Positions 18,304 to 26,835 of a stretch of DNA of 64,000 nt are shown in pieces. Position numbers and translations under genes: made by a program. The number at the start of each line of letters is the position of its first letter. The stretch's first letter is position 1. This stretch comes from Pseudomonas sp. CFII64 (lineage in GTDB: Bacteria; Pseudomonadota; Gammaproteobacteria; Pseudomonadales; Pseudomonadaceae), in contig NZ_ATLO01000046.1 of assembly GCF_000416235.1 (NCBI RefSeq), positions 141,210 to 205,209 of the forward strand, given 5' to 3'. The notes under the pieces were generated by a model, which searched no databases, was not told where the DNA came from, and worked only from the letters and a program-made list of their open reading frames with translations.

Positions 18304-19079
18304 GCCGCCGACCTCAGAGCTTGCGCCTGTTTTTTCAACCAGTTTGCTTTGGTCATCGGTTGTCTGCCGCTTTCGATAAGTCGTTTCAATAGTTGCAGCC
18401 AATAGGTGCGTGAATAGTCGTGGCGCATGTCCACAGGGTGCAGGCCCAGGCGAATCGTCGAGGCAGTCTGCAGTCGCGTTTCACGATGATCGCTGATCAG
18501 TTTCGACAGGCCGCGTCGCCAAGGGCTACGAGCACTCCAGACGATACCCGGTGCGTCGATTCGGGAAAAGTCTGGCAGACGATACAGATGTTGCGGATCG
18601 CTCGTGTAGTCCAGGGGTAATTGCGACAGCGCCCGGCGAGTGCCGTCACTCATCAGCCAGGCCGGCGCGACAAACCCGTGCAGCGGCCAGCCGTGGCGCT
18701 GGAACAGTTCGATGCCCGACTCGATTCGGTCCATGGCCTGGGCTTGATCCAGTGCATAAAACTCGCCTTCCCAGGTGTAAATGCGCCGCATGAAATAGTC
18801 CCGGGGTGTACGCGCCGGTGGGCCGTCGTCGCAATGATAGTAACCGTGCAAGGCCAGCTCGTCGCCTCGGCTCAGTCGTTGCTGGAGTAGGTTCTGAAAC
18901 TTCAGGTCATCTTCAATCGGGTTACGCTTGTGGAAATCCGGCACCACCAGCCAGGTCATGGAAATGGCGCCCAAGGCGTCCACCGCTGCGACAAAGGCTT
19001 GATAATCCGGCCAGGTTTCTGGCGCTACGTCATGCAGAACCAGTAGCACACTGCGCTCGTTTACATTGAAGTCAACCAT
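18300..19079 (-). CDS. Polysaccharide deacetylase-like protein (DUF2334)
   Basis: A 259-residue protein of the NodB/DUF2334 carbohydrate-esterase fold. LVLHDVAPE gives the first catalytic/metal Asp, GDELALHGYYH the metal His pair, and FVAPAWLMS the substrate-loop motif. No signal peptide is visible, so it is probably cytoplasmic and acts on a lipid-linked or nucleotide sugar. The ATG at 19079 overlaps the glycosyltransferase stop by 8 nt; a longer frame upstream lies within that gene. Confidence 0.85.
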   Translation of the reverse strand: MVDFNVNERSVLLVLHDVAPETWPDYQAFVAAVDALGAISMTWLVVPDFHKRNPIEDDLKFQNLLQQRLSRGDELALHGYYHCDDGPPARTPRDYFMRRIYTWEGEFYALDQAQAMDRIESGIELFQRHGWPLHGFVAPAWLMSDGTRRALSQLPLDYTSDPQHLYRLPDFSRIDAPGIVWSARSPWRRGLSKLISDHRETRLQTASTIRLGLHPVDMRHDYSRTYWLQLLKRLIESGRQPMTKANWLKKQAQALRSAA

Positions 19080-20184
19080 GAGCGAGCGCCGGAGTGCGGC
19101 AGTCCAGCACCGCTTGATAGTGTTCGAGCAAGCCGCTGACGACCCTGTCCCAGCTGTAGCGCGCATTCACGTATTGTCGGGCTGCCTGACCTTTGCCTTC
19201 AGGATTGCTGGCGAACAACTCGCGCACCGCGCTGGCCATCGCCTGCGAGTTGTTCGGCGTGCAGAGCAGGCCGCATTCCCGGGGCAGAATTTCGGTAAAT
19301 GCCCCGGCCGCTACGGCGACCACGGGGATTCCGCTGGCCATGGCTTCGAGGACCACCAGGCCGAAGGTTTCCTGATCGCCTGCATGGATAAGCGCGTCAG
19401 CGCTGGCCAACAGCCGCGCGACTTCTGAGGCAGCGCAGAAATGGCCGATCACGGAAACGTTATCCGGAACCTGCGTGGGCATGTGCGACCCGACCAGCAA
19501 CAGGTGATAACCCGAACCCAGCCGCTTCATGCAGTCGAGCAGCACCGGCAGATTTTTCTCCTTGGAGCCCCGTCCGGCGAAGATCAGCAGGCGCGTCTCT
19601 TCGCTGAGGCCCAGTTCGGCTTTTAAAGCGGGATCGCGCAAGCCTGGATTGAAGGTGGCGAGATCGACCCCAAGCGGCTGCACGTAGACATTCTCGACGC
19701 CCAGGCTGATGAGTTTGTCGGCCATGACTTTGCTCGGCGCCAGCACCCGATCAAAATTGCCGTACAGCTTGCTGACATAGGCTTCGACGTTGGTCCCCAG
19801 CCAGCTGCCCACGCGATTGCTCACCAACAGCGGCAGGTCAGAATGATAGAAGCCGATCACCGGCACATCCAATTGGCGACGTGCGTCCAGCGCCGCCCAG
19901 GCAGTGAGATAGGGATCACCGACTTCGATCAGATCCGGCTTCAAGGCTTGCAGGACATTTCGCCAAGGTGCGACCCGCAACGGAAAACGGTAACCGTTGC
20001 CGAAGGGCAGGGCGGGCGCGGGTACTTTATAGATGCCGTCTCGCTGACTGAAACCGGGGCCGGGCACCAGCAGGCTGTGCCGAACCCCGGGCCGCAGGCC
20101 CAGGCGACGATGCTTGGCGTCAAGGTAGGTACGAACGCCACCGCTGGCTGGGGCGTAGAACATAGTCATGTCAGCGATATGCAC
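19072..20184 (-). CDS. Glycosyltransferase, GT4 family
   Basis: A 370-residue GT-B glycosyltransferase of the GT4 class. The N-terminus (YAPASGGVRTYL) is the usual acceptor-side Gly motif. The C-terminal half has LIFAGRGSKEKNLPVLL and the EX7E-type motif ETFGLVVLEAMASGIPVV, which binds the nucleotide-sugar. The start is GTG at 20184, with GGAGGAA 7 nt upstream. First gene of an overlapping operon with a deacetylase and a flippase-like protein, which suggests synthesis of a surface glycolipid. Donor and acceptor are unknown. Confidence 0.88.
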   Translation of the reverse strand: MHIADMTMFYAPASGGVRTYLDAKHRRLGLRPGVRHSLLVPGPGFSQRDGIYKVPAPALPFGNGYRFPLRVAPWRNVLQALKPDLIEVGDPYLTAWAALDARRQLDVPVIGFYHSDLPLLVSNRVGSWLGTNVEAYVSKLYGNFDRVLAPSKVMADKLISLGVENVYVQPLGVDLATFNPGLRDPALKAELGLSEETRLLIFAGRGSKEKNLPVLLDCMKRLGSGYHLLLVGSHMPTQVPDNVSVIGHFCAASEVARLLASADALIHAGDQETFGLVVLEAMASGIPVVAVAAGAFTEILPRECGLLCTPNNSQAMASAVRELFASNPEGKGQAARQYVNARYSWDRVVSGLLEHYQAVLDCRTPALAHG

Positions 20185-20347
20185 GTGAACATTCCTCCGG
20201 TGTGTCGTCGTCCTAAACGTTGACCACTGACAAGAATAGTTGTTCGCGCAAGGTGGCGGCCGGCATGGCTGCAATAGACGTGTCAAAGCTGAAGAGAGGA
20301 CGCCGCGCCTCGAGTAGACGCGGCGGTCACAGCGGGGGCTGGCTGGA

Positions 20348-20450
20348 TTAGATGCGGAAGCTGCCGACCAGATGCTTCAGACGAGCGGCCTGTTGTTCCG
20401 GCAGTGCTGTTGCTCATTTCCTGAAGAAAATTGTTCAGGTCATCTCGAAT
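20348..20450 (-). pseudogene. Decayed C-terminus of a methyl-accepting chemotaxis protein
   Basis: Read on the minus strand, the last 17 codons before the TAA at 20350-20348 encode PEQQAARLKHLVGSFRI, which looks like the C-terminal tail of a Pseudomonas chemoreceptor. Just upstream the other frame gives DDLNNFLQEMSNSTA, which would join to it after a one-base frame change. A TGA interrupts the tail frame at that point. No receptor sequence is recognisable beyond about 20450. In P. aeruginosa the pctA/pctB/pctC receptors flank the homologue of the next gene, so this is likely the relic of one of them. Confidence 0.6.
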
Positions 20451-20648
20451 CGCATAACGTTGAAGACAGGTCCACTAAGGTTTATTCCGTACCAGGCGCG
20501 TGTCGGGCGACTGTCTGGTCGGGAGTACCACGAAAAATGGTCAATACTTTCTCTCACTCCTTTAAGAAAAATCCGACAAATTTCCAGGTCTTTAAGTGTT
20601 ATCAACCCTATCGACCACTCAGATATAAATTTAAAGACAGGTGACGAA
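20451..20648. other. Intergenic region upstream of DUF853 gene
   Basis: About 200 bases, more AT-rich than the surroundings towards its right end. No gene is supported: the reading frame that is open through it lacks a start with a ribosome binding site. It should hold the DUF853 promoter. Confidence 0.5.
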
Positions 20649-22139
20649 ATGCCCGAATCTCAGCAGTTTGTTATTGGTGCCAATCTGGAGGGTCAACCGG
20701 TTACTCAGGATATCCGCCTGGCGAACCGACATGGCCTGGTAGCCGGCGCGACCGGCACCGGTAAAACGGTGACGTTGCAGCGTCTGGCGGAAGCCTTCAG
20801 TGATGCGGGCATTGCGGTTTTTGCCGCGGACATAAAAGGTGATCTGTGCGGCCTGGGTGCAGCCGGAGAGCCGCAGGGCAAGATTGCCGAGCGAATCGCC
20901 GGCATGCCCTTTTTGAATCACACGCCGCAGGCTTATCCCGTCACGTTGTGGGATATCCACGGTCAGAGTGGTCATCCGTTGCGCACTACTTTGACGGAAA
21001 TGGGGCCGCTGCTGCTGGGCAGTCTCCTGGAATTGACCGACAGCCAGCAGTCGGCGTTGTACGCGGCTTTCAAGGTGGCCGATCAGGAAGGGCTGTTGCT
21101 GCTCGACATCAAAGACCTCAAGGCGCTGCTCAATCATCTGCGCGACAACCCGCAGTTGCTCGGCGAAGACAGCTCGCTGCTGACTACCGGGTCGAGCCAG
21201 GCCTTGCAGCGGCGTCTGGCCATTCTGGAGCAGCAAGGCGCCGAAGCCTTGTTCGGCGAGCCTGCGCTGCAACTGGAAGACATTCTCCAACCGGCCCGCG
21301 ACGGACGCGGGCGCATTCATCTGCTGGACGCCAGCCGTCTGGTGCACGAAGCGCCGAAGGTTTACGCAACGTTCCTGCTGTGGCTGCTGGCTGAACTGTT
21401 CGAGCAATTGCCGGAGCGCGGCGATGCCGACAAACCGTTGTTGGCGCTGTTCTTCGATGAGGCGCATCTGCTGTTCGCCGACACGCCCAAGGCGTTGCAG
21501 GAAAGGCTTGAACAAGTGGTGCGGCTGATTCGTTCCAAGGGTGTCGGCGTGTACTTCGTCACGCAATCGCCGGGCGACTTGCCGGATGATGTGTTGGCGC
21601 AACTGGGCCTGCGTATTCAGCACGGCTTGCGCGCGTTCACTGCCAAAGAGCAAAAGTCCCTGCGCGCAGTGGCTGATGGTTTCAGGCCCAATCCCGATAT
21701 CGACACCCTGGCGGTGCTGACCGAACTGGGCATCGGTGAGGCGCTGGTCGGCACCTTGCAGGCCAAAGGCACGCCCGCCATGGTCCAGCGGGTGCTGGTC
21801 GCACCGCCCCAATCGCGCATCGGGCCGCTGAGCGAAGGCGAGCGGGCGAGTCTGATGGCTCAGTCACCCTTGGTCGGTCGTTATGACAAGCCCGTGGATC
21901 GCGAGTCCGCTTATGAGATGTTGATCGCCCGCAAGATTGCGGCGCCTGAAGCAACCGAAGTGCCTGAAAAAAGCGCCAAGGAACAGGATAGCTTCAGCGA
22001 CATGGCGGGTGAGTGGCTGGGCGGCGTGGCAGGGCAGGCGATGAAAAGCGCAGTGCGACAAGCCGCCAATCAGCTGGGTCGGCAGTTGGTGCGGGGTTTG
22101 ATGGGATCGTTGCTGGGCGGGGCAAAAAAACGACGTTGA
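20649..22139 (+). CDS. HerA-like DUF853 ATPase
   Basis: A 496-residue P-loop ATPase of the HerA/FtsK-related DUF853 group. Walker A is GATGTGKT (33-40). Walker B is LALFFDEAHLLF. The arginine-rich segment VVRLIRSKGVGVYFVTQSP completes the nucleotide site. The C-terminus (after about residue 430) is low-complexity and basic. The ATG at 20649 is the first Met with the conserved N-terminal strand after it; the frame is open 99 codons further upstream without family similarity. The usual partner nuclease NurA is absent, and the role of this group is unknown. Confidence 0.88.
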   Translation: MPESQQFVIGANLEGQPVTQDIRLANRHGLVAGATGTGKTVTLQRLAEAFSDAGIAVFAADIKGDLCGLGAAGEPQGKIAERIAGMPFLNHTPQAYPVTLWDIHGQSGHPLRTTLTEMGPLLLGSLLELTDSQQSALYAAFKVADQEGLLLLDIKDLKALLNHLRDNPQLLGEDSSLLTTGSSQALQRRLAILEQQGAEALFGEPALQLEDILQPARDGRGRIHLLDASRLVHEAPKVYATFLLWLLAELFEQLPERGDADKPLLALFFDEAHLLFADTPKALQERLEQVVRLIRSKGVGVYFVTQSPGDLPDDVLAQLGLRIQHGLRAFTAKEQKSLRAVADGFRPNPDIDTLAVLTELGIGEALVGTLQAKGTPAMVQRVLVAPPQSRIGPLSEGERASLMAQSPLVGRYDKPVDRESAYEMLIARKIAAPEATEVPEKSAKEQDSFSDMAGEWLGGVAGQAMKSAVRQAANQLGRQLVRGLMGSLLGGAKKRR

Positions 22140-22162
22140 GTCAGGACGTTGCGTTAGTCAGC

Positions 22163-22199
22163 AGCAGGACCACCGCGGATTGCCCGCGATGGTCCTGCT
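22163..22199. terminator. Long hairpin between DUF853 and pit genes
   Basis: AGCAGGACCA and CGCGG pair with CCGCG and TGGTCCTGCT around a short loop, one unpaired base on each side. It separates two convergent genes. The T-tail is lacking, so it may be a processing stem or a weak bidirectional terminator. Confidence 0.6.
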
Positions 22200-22216
22200 C
22201 ACTTACTTAATGGCGA

Positions 22217-23689
22217 TCAAGCCAGCACTTTGGACGCGAGCCAGAATAAACCGGCTGACAGTCCGACAGTCGCCGGCAGGGTCAGCACCCAGGCCAGCAG
22301 GATGGTGCGTACCGTGCCGCCTTGCAGGCCACTTTTGTTCGCGACCATGGTGCCGGCGACGCCGGACGACAGAATATGCGTCGTGGAAACCGGCAGGCTG
22401 AACACGTTAGCCAAGGCGATGGCGCTGGCGGTGGTGATCTGCGCCGACATGCCTTGCGCGTAAGTCATGCCTTGTTTGCCGATCTTCTCGCCAATGGTCA
22501 AAACCACGCGCTTCCAGCCAACCATGGTGCCGACACCCAATGCCAACGCAACCGCCAGAATCACCCAGAACGGCGCGTATTCGGTGGTAACTGTCAGGTC
22601 TTTGCGCAGTTTGTCCAGATCGGATTTTTCACGTGCGCCCAGGGTTGGCAGTTTGGCAACCTTGCGCGCAGTGTCGTCCAGGCAAAGCAGGTAACGACGC
22701 ACTTCGATGCGGCGTTCGGCCGGCAACGCGTGATAATCGGAAACACCTTTCAACGTATCGAGCAGGGCGTCGATGGTCGGTTCGGTCTGATCCGGGTTGC
22801 AGCTTGAACTGGCCGGCAGATCACCTTTCTCCGCTTTACCCAGTGCGAGGAACTCGCCGAGTGTCGCGCTGTTGCGGTTATAGAACTGACTCAGGTGCAG
22901 GGTTGCATCGCGAGTCCGTTCGATCTGGTAGGTGGTGCTGCCCAAGTCCAGAACAAACTGGCTAGGCACGATACCAATCAGCACCAGCATGATCAGGCCG
23001 ATGCCTTTCTGGCCATCGTTGGAACCATGCACGAAGCTCACCGCCATGGCGGAAATCACCAGTACCAGGCGATTCCAGAAGGGCGGATGCTTCTTGTCAT
23101 CGAGTTTGCGACGCTGATCCGGCGTCTTGTGCATCTTCGACTGCGGACGCCACCATTTCAGCCCGATCAGCACCAGTGCGGCGACGAGGAAACCGGCCAG
23201 CGGCGAGAACACCAGCGAAGCGCCGATATCGATTGCTTTCTGCCAGTTCACGCCATCGGCCAACGGGATGTCGTTGATCAATGCGTTGGCCAGGCCCACA
23301 CCGAGGATCGAACCGATCAGCGTGTGCGAACTGGACGCCGGAATACCGAAGTACCAGGTGCCGAGGTTCCACGTGATGGCCGCTGCCAGCAGTGAGAACA
23401 CCATGGCAAGGCCGTGGCCGGTGTTCACGTTGATCAACAACTCGACCGGCAACAGGTGAACGATGGCATATGCCACGCCCACCCCGCCCAGCAGCACGCC
23501 GAGAAAGTTGAACACACCGGAGAAGAACACTGCCAGATGAGGCGGCATGGCTTTGGTGTAAATGACTGTCGCCACCGCGTTGGCGGTGTCATGAAAGCCG
23601 TTGATGAACTCGAAGGTGAGGACGAAAGCCAGGGCGAGCAGCAAGCTCACAAGTACCCAAGCATCTAGCCCGCTGAATAAATCGATCAT
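22217..23689 (-). CDS. pit: Low-affinity inorganic phosphate transporter, Pit family
   Basis: A 490-residue inner-membrane symporter for metal-phosphate complexes. The two Pit signature repeats are FEFINGFHDTANAVAT at the N-terminus and AQITTASAIALANVFSLPVS in the C-terminal half. About ten transmembrane helices are split by a large hydrophilic loop (around residues 195-380), normal for bacterial Pit. The ATG at 23689 has a poor ribosome binding site. There is no adjacent PhoU-like (DUF47) gene, so it is presumably constitutive. Confidence 0.93.
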   Translation of the reverse strand: MIDLFSGLDAWVLVSLLLALAFVLTFEFINGFHDTANAVATVIYTKAMPPHLAVFFSGVFNFLGVLLGGVGVAYAIVHLLPVELLINVNTGHGLAMVFSLLAAAITWNLGTWYFGIPASSSHTLIGSILGVGLANALINDIPLADGVNWQKAIDIGASLVFSPLAGFLVAALVLIGLKWWRPQSKMHKTPDQRRKLDDKKHPPFWNRLVLVISAMAVSFVHGSNDGQKGIGLIMLVLIGIVPSQFVLDLGSTTYQIERTRDATLHLSQFYNRNSATLGEFLALGKAEKGDLPASSSCNPDQTEPTIDALLDTLKGVSDYHALPAERRIEVRRYLLCLDDTARKVAKLPTLGAREKSDLDKLRKDLTVTTEYAPFWVILAVALALGVGTMVGWKRVVLTIGEKIGKQGMTYAQGMSAQITTASAIALANVFSLPVSTTHILSSGVAGTMVANKSGLQGGTVRTILLAWVLTLPATVGLSAGLFWLASKVLA

Positions 23690-23926
23690 GAAGGTTTTCT
23701 GACCCGGTCTGAAGGGGGCGGGATTATGACAGAAAAAATACTGATCGATGTGTCAGCCGCTCACTGGTATCGCCAGACAGTGAAAATCAGTGCGTAAATA
23801 CCCCCGCCCCTGAGTTGGTCGGGGAAGCCGTAATACACTTGTTTCATGACTGCAACCCTGAGCCGCAATTGCCTTGAAGAGGTCGACCGAATCCGCCAGA
23901 CGCCGTGCGCCGGGGAATAGACGGTG

Positions 23927-24124
23927 TCAGAGCTCTTCTTTGAGGTCGCTTTCCATCTTCTGCAGTTCTTGCTTGAACGCTTGATCCAGAAGACTGGCTT
24001 TTTTGCGCCAAGGCTTGCGCTCTGGTTCTGGTTGCGCGGCGTAGGTGGTGATTTCCCCGCCGTAAACATCCTTGAAACGTTGTTCCTTGCGCTCAAGTTC
24101 CGCGCGCAGTTCATCTTTCGTCAC
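23927..24124 (-). CDS. Small charged hypothetical protein
   Basis: A 65-residue highly charged protein (MTKDELRAELERKEQRF), predicted helical, with a central Pro/Lys-rich part. It begins at GTG (24124) with CAGGTAA upstream. The regular heptad-like pattern of Leu/Glu/Lys and lack of antisense overlap favour a real gene. The function is unknown. Other frames in 23761-24120 are weaker. Confidence 0.6.
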   Translation of the reverse strand: MTKDELRAELERKEQRFKDVYGGEITTYAAQPEPERKPWRKKASLLDQAFKQELQKMESDLKEEL

Positions 24125-24750
24125 TTTATTACCTGATTAAGTTGAGTTAACTCTGGTGATATCGCGGGTGCCGAAGTGTTCGAACATGATCATCCCGCCG
24201 TGCGAGGCTGTAATGGCCGACTGGCCAGACAGATGCCCTTGGACATGGAACATGAAGCTGAACGTCTTCTTGCGCTCGCGGCTACGGACACCAGAAGCAG
24301 CGCTGTCGTAGCGACAAGGTCAAGTTGCAAACGTGATAGCTGTACTGGCGGCAGTTTTCAATTCGTATGAAATTCGCATAATGAGAAGCGATGCACCGCT
24401 GCAGTGCAGTGATTCAGGTATGAGAACCTAGCACGGCGGTGGGCCTTGCATTCACTGCGAATCGTTATTGCCAGCCAAGTGACTGACACTATCTCCAAGA
24501 ACTTCAGTCTCGTCAACTATATGTGAGGGCTGAGTAGCTGACGACTTCATTAAAGACGAATTTTCTGTACGACAGTTCCGAAGTTCAGGTGGGCGATAAA
24601 TATGACGAAACTTTCATACGCGTGATATTGACGCGCCCGGCCAAAATTCTGACGTTTTCTTCTTTGCGAAGGTATGAACTGTAATGGCTGTTTTGCGTTG
24701 TGCAGGAAGGGTGTGACGAAGTGGAATGGCTTTGGGCTATCAGCGCACAG
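24125..24750. other. Gene-poor region
   Basis: About 630 bases without a supportable gene. Base composition is lower in GC than the neighbours. Short open frames here lack ribosome binding sites and family-like sequence. It could be decayed coding DNA, but I recognise no relic. Confidence 0.5.
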
Positions 24751-24783
24751 AAATAAAAACGGCCTTGCTTGGTGGGCAAGGCC
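24751..24783 (-). terminator. Minus-strand rho-independent terminator with no gene upstream
   Basis: On the minus strand, GGCCTTGC and GCAAGGCC form an 8-bp stem with a 7-nt loop, followed by GTTTTTATTT. This is a textbook terminator for leftward transcription, but no leftward gene lies between it and pcaR. See the small-RNA finding. Confidence 0.75.
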
Positions 24784-24876
24784 GCGCCTAGGACTTCTCA
24801 GTGGGTACCTGACCAGTATTTCCAAGAAGCCACTTATTGGCAGGTGAAAGGTATAAGTATCTTCGCAGCGGGTCAA

Positions 24877-24910
24877 TTGCGATTATCGGCCAGTTGTTCG
24901 ATAATCGCCC
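24877..24910. promoter_or_regulatory. PcaR-box-like sites upstream of pcaR
   Basis: GTTCGATAATCGCCC at 24896-24910 differs at one or two bases from the 15-bp PcaR site that I recall for P. putida (GTTCGATAATCGCAC). A second, opposed copy lies at 24877-24891 (reading GGCCGATAATCGCAA on the minus strand). Their position before pcaR fits autoregulation. Confidence 0.65.
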
Positions 24911-24994
24911 AAAGTGAAAGGGGGCTGCGGGTTCCAAAACCCTTGAAAGTGGCGGTATATAAGGCCTGAAAGGGTATGGGTGAAGGTAACGACG

Positions 24995-25837
24995 ATGAAC
25001 GACGAACTGCGTAATTCTTTTGCCTCGCTGGCGCCGCCCATCGTGGCATCGCCCGCCAAGCGCATTCAGGCTTTTACCGGCGACCCGGATTTCATGACTT
25101 CGCTGGCGCGCGGGTTGGCCGTGATCCATGCATTCCAGGAACGTAAACGGCATCTGACCATTGCCCAGATCAGCCACCGCACGGAAATTCCCCGTGCCGC
25201 TGTGCGCCGCTGTTTATTAACCCTGATCAAACTTGGCTACGCGACAACGGACGGGCGCACCTACTCGTTATTGCCCAAAGTGCTGACCCTGGGTCACGCT
25301 TATTTATCGTCGACGCCGTTGGCGGTTTCCTCTCAACCTTATCTGGATCGCATGAGTGATCTGCTGCACGAGGCGTGCAACATGGCGACCCTCGAAGGCG
25401 ATGACATTCTCTACATCGCGCGCTCGGCGACCACCCAGCGCTTGATTTCCGTGGACCTGGCGGTGGGCGGTAGGTTACCGGCCTATTGCACTTCCATGGG
25501 CCGGATTCTGCTGGCAGCGCTGGATGATGTTTCCCTGCACGAATACCTGGATCACGTGGATTTGCAGCCCAAGACCAGCCGCACCATTCGCACGCAACAG
25601 GAATTGCTCGAATGCCTGCAACTGGTTCGCCAACAAGGTTGGTGCATTGTCGATCAGGAGCTGGAACAAGGCCTGCGTTCCATTGCCGTGCCGGTTTACG
25701 ACGCATCAGGTCAGGTATTGGCCGCGCTCAATGTCAGCACCAGCGCCGGGCGGGTCGCGCGCAGCGATCTGGAACAGCGCTTCCTGCCAATCATGCTGGA
25801 CGCCAGCCGGGATCTGAGCACGCAGCTGTTCACCTGA
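24995..25837 (+). CDS. pcaR: PcaR, IclR-family regulator of the beta-ketoadipate pathway
   Basis: Activates pca genes in response to beta-ketoadipate and represses its own gene. The 280-residue protein has an N-terminal winged helix (about 40-100, with LTIAQISHRTEIPRAAVRR) and a C-terminal IclR effector domain holding LEQGLRSIAVPVYD. The ATG at 24995 is favoured: AAGG lies 8 nt before it, while the GTG at 24980 has no site. PcaR-box-like sequences lie upstream of this gene and of pcaI. The transporter and thiolase genes of the same pathway follow. Confidence 0.93.
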   Translation: MNDELRNSFASLAPPIVASPAKRIQAFTGDPDFMTSLARGLAVIHAFQERKRHLTIAQISHRTEIPRAAVRRCLLTLIKLGYATTDGRTYSLLPKVLTLGHAYLSSTPLAVSSQPYLDRMSDLLHEACNMATLEGDDILYIARSATTQRLISVDLAVGGRLPAYCTSMGRILLAALDDVSLHEYLDHVDLQPKTSRTIRTQQELLECLQLVRQQGWCIVDQELEQGLRSIAVPVYDASGQVLAALNVSTSAGRVARSDLEQRFLPIMLDASRDLSTQLFT

Positions 25838-25852
25838 ACCGAATATGATTTT

Positions 25853-25887
25853 GGGCGATTAACGAACACTTAGTCGATTATCGGATT
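25853..25887. promoter_or_regulatory. PcaR-box-like sites upstream of pcaI
   Basis: GGGCGATTAACGAAC at 25853-25867 is the reverse of GTTCGTTAATCGCCC, close to the PcaR box. A second related sequence, GTCGATTATCGG, lies at 25873-25884. They are about 100 nt before the pcaI start, where an activator would be expected. Confidence 0.55.
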
Positions 25888-25980
25888 GTTTGCCTGGGTG
25901 CCCCGGCATAACCTCACTTCCATTCCAGCGCAGAAGTCTTGCGCTGTCCAATGACAAGATCTGAGTTCGGGAGCACCCTC

Positions 25981-26835
25981 ATGGCTGAAATACTTTCTCT
26001 GCGCGACGCCGTGAAGCAATTCGTCAACGATGGCGACACCGTTGCGCTGGAAGGCTTCACCCATCTGATCCCAACCGCTGCCGGTCACGAAATCATCCGT
26101 CAGGGCAAAAAAGACCTGACCCTGGTGCGCATGACGCCGGACCTGATCTACGACCAGTTGATCGGTGCCGGTTGTGCCAAGCGCCTGATTTTTTCCTGGG
26201 GCGGCAATCCTGGTGTTGGTTCGCTGCACCGCCTGCGTGATGCCGTCGAAAAGCAGTGGCCGCATTCGATCGAGATTGAAGAACACAGCCACGCCGACCT
26301 GGCCAATGCTTACGTGGCCGGCGCTTCCGGGTTGCCGTTTGCCGTGCTGCGCGCCTACGCCGGTTCCGATCTGCCCAAGGTCAACCCGCTGATCAAGACC
26401 GTCACCTGTCCATTCACCGGCGAAGTGCTCGCTGCGGTGCCGGCGGTGCGCCCTGATGTCACTGTGATTCACGCGCAGAAAGCCGACCGCAAAGGCAACG
26501 TGCTGCTGTGGGGCATTCTCGGCGTGCAGAAAGAAGCCGCGTTGGCTGCCAAGCGTTGCATCGTGACCGTCGAAGAAATCGTTGATGACTTACAAGCACC
26601 GATGAACGCCTGCGTCCTGCCGACCTGGGCCTTGAGCGCGGTTTGCCTGGTGCCGGGCGGCGCGCACCCTTCTTATGCCCACGGTTACTACGAGCGCGAC
26701 AACCGTTTCTACCAGGCCTGGGACGCGATTGCCCGTGACCGGACAAGCTTCAGCGCCTGGATCGACGAATACATCCTGGGCACCGCTGATTTCAGCGAAT
26801 TTCAGCAAAAGCTGGCCGCACCGGAGGCAAAATAA
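25981..26835 (+). CDS. pcaI: 3-oxoadipate CoA-transferase subunit A
   Basis: Alpha subunit of the enzyme that moves CoA from succinyl-CoA to beta-ketoadipate. The 284-residue sequence is typical of the PcaI/CatI family, starting MAEILSLRDAVKQFV and containing GGNPGVGSLHRLRDA. I chose the ATG at 25981, with GGGAG about 8 nt upstream; the longer start at 25939 has none. It overlaps pcaJ by 1 nt. PcaR-like sites lie in the preceding 130 nt. Confidence 0.95.
   Translation: MAEILSLRDAVKQFVNDGDTVALEGFTHLIPTAAGHEIIRQGKKDLTLVRMTPDLIYDQLIGAGCAKRLIFSWGGNPGVGSLHRLRDAVEKQWPHSIEIEEHSHADLANAYVAGASGLPFAVLRAYAGSDLPKVNPLIKTVTCPFTGEVLAAVPAVRPDVTVIHAQKADRKGNVLLWGILGVQKEAALAAKRCIVTVEEIVDDLQAPMNACVLPTWALSAVCLVPGGAHPSYAHGYYERDNRFYQAWDAIARDRTSFSAWIDEYILGTADFSEFQQKLAAPEAK

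Noticed and set aside
20352..20648. Upstream extension of the DUF853 gene by 99 codons
   Set aside because: This part lies across the chemoreceptor relic and has no family-like residues or ribosome binding site.
23761..24114. A 117-codon minus-strand frame overlapping the small charged protein gene
   Set aside because: The overlapping 65-residue frame has a much more protein-like, charged helical composition and a better start; both cannot be supported.
24550..24876. A 108-codon minus-strand frame left of pcaR
   Set aside because: No ribosome binding site, Arg/Pro/Phe-rich nonsense, and it spans the terminator at 24751-24783.
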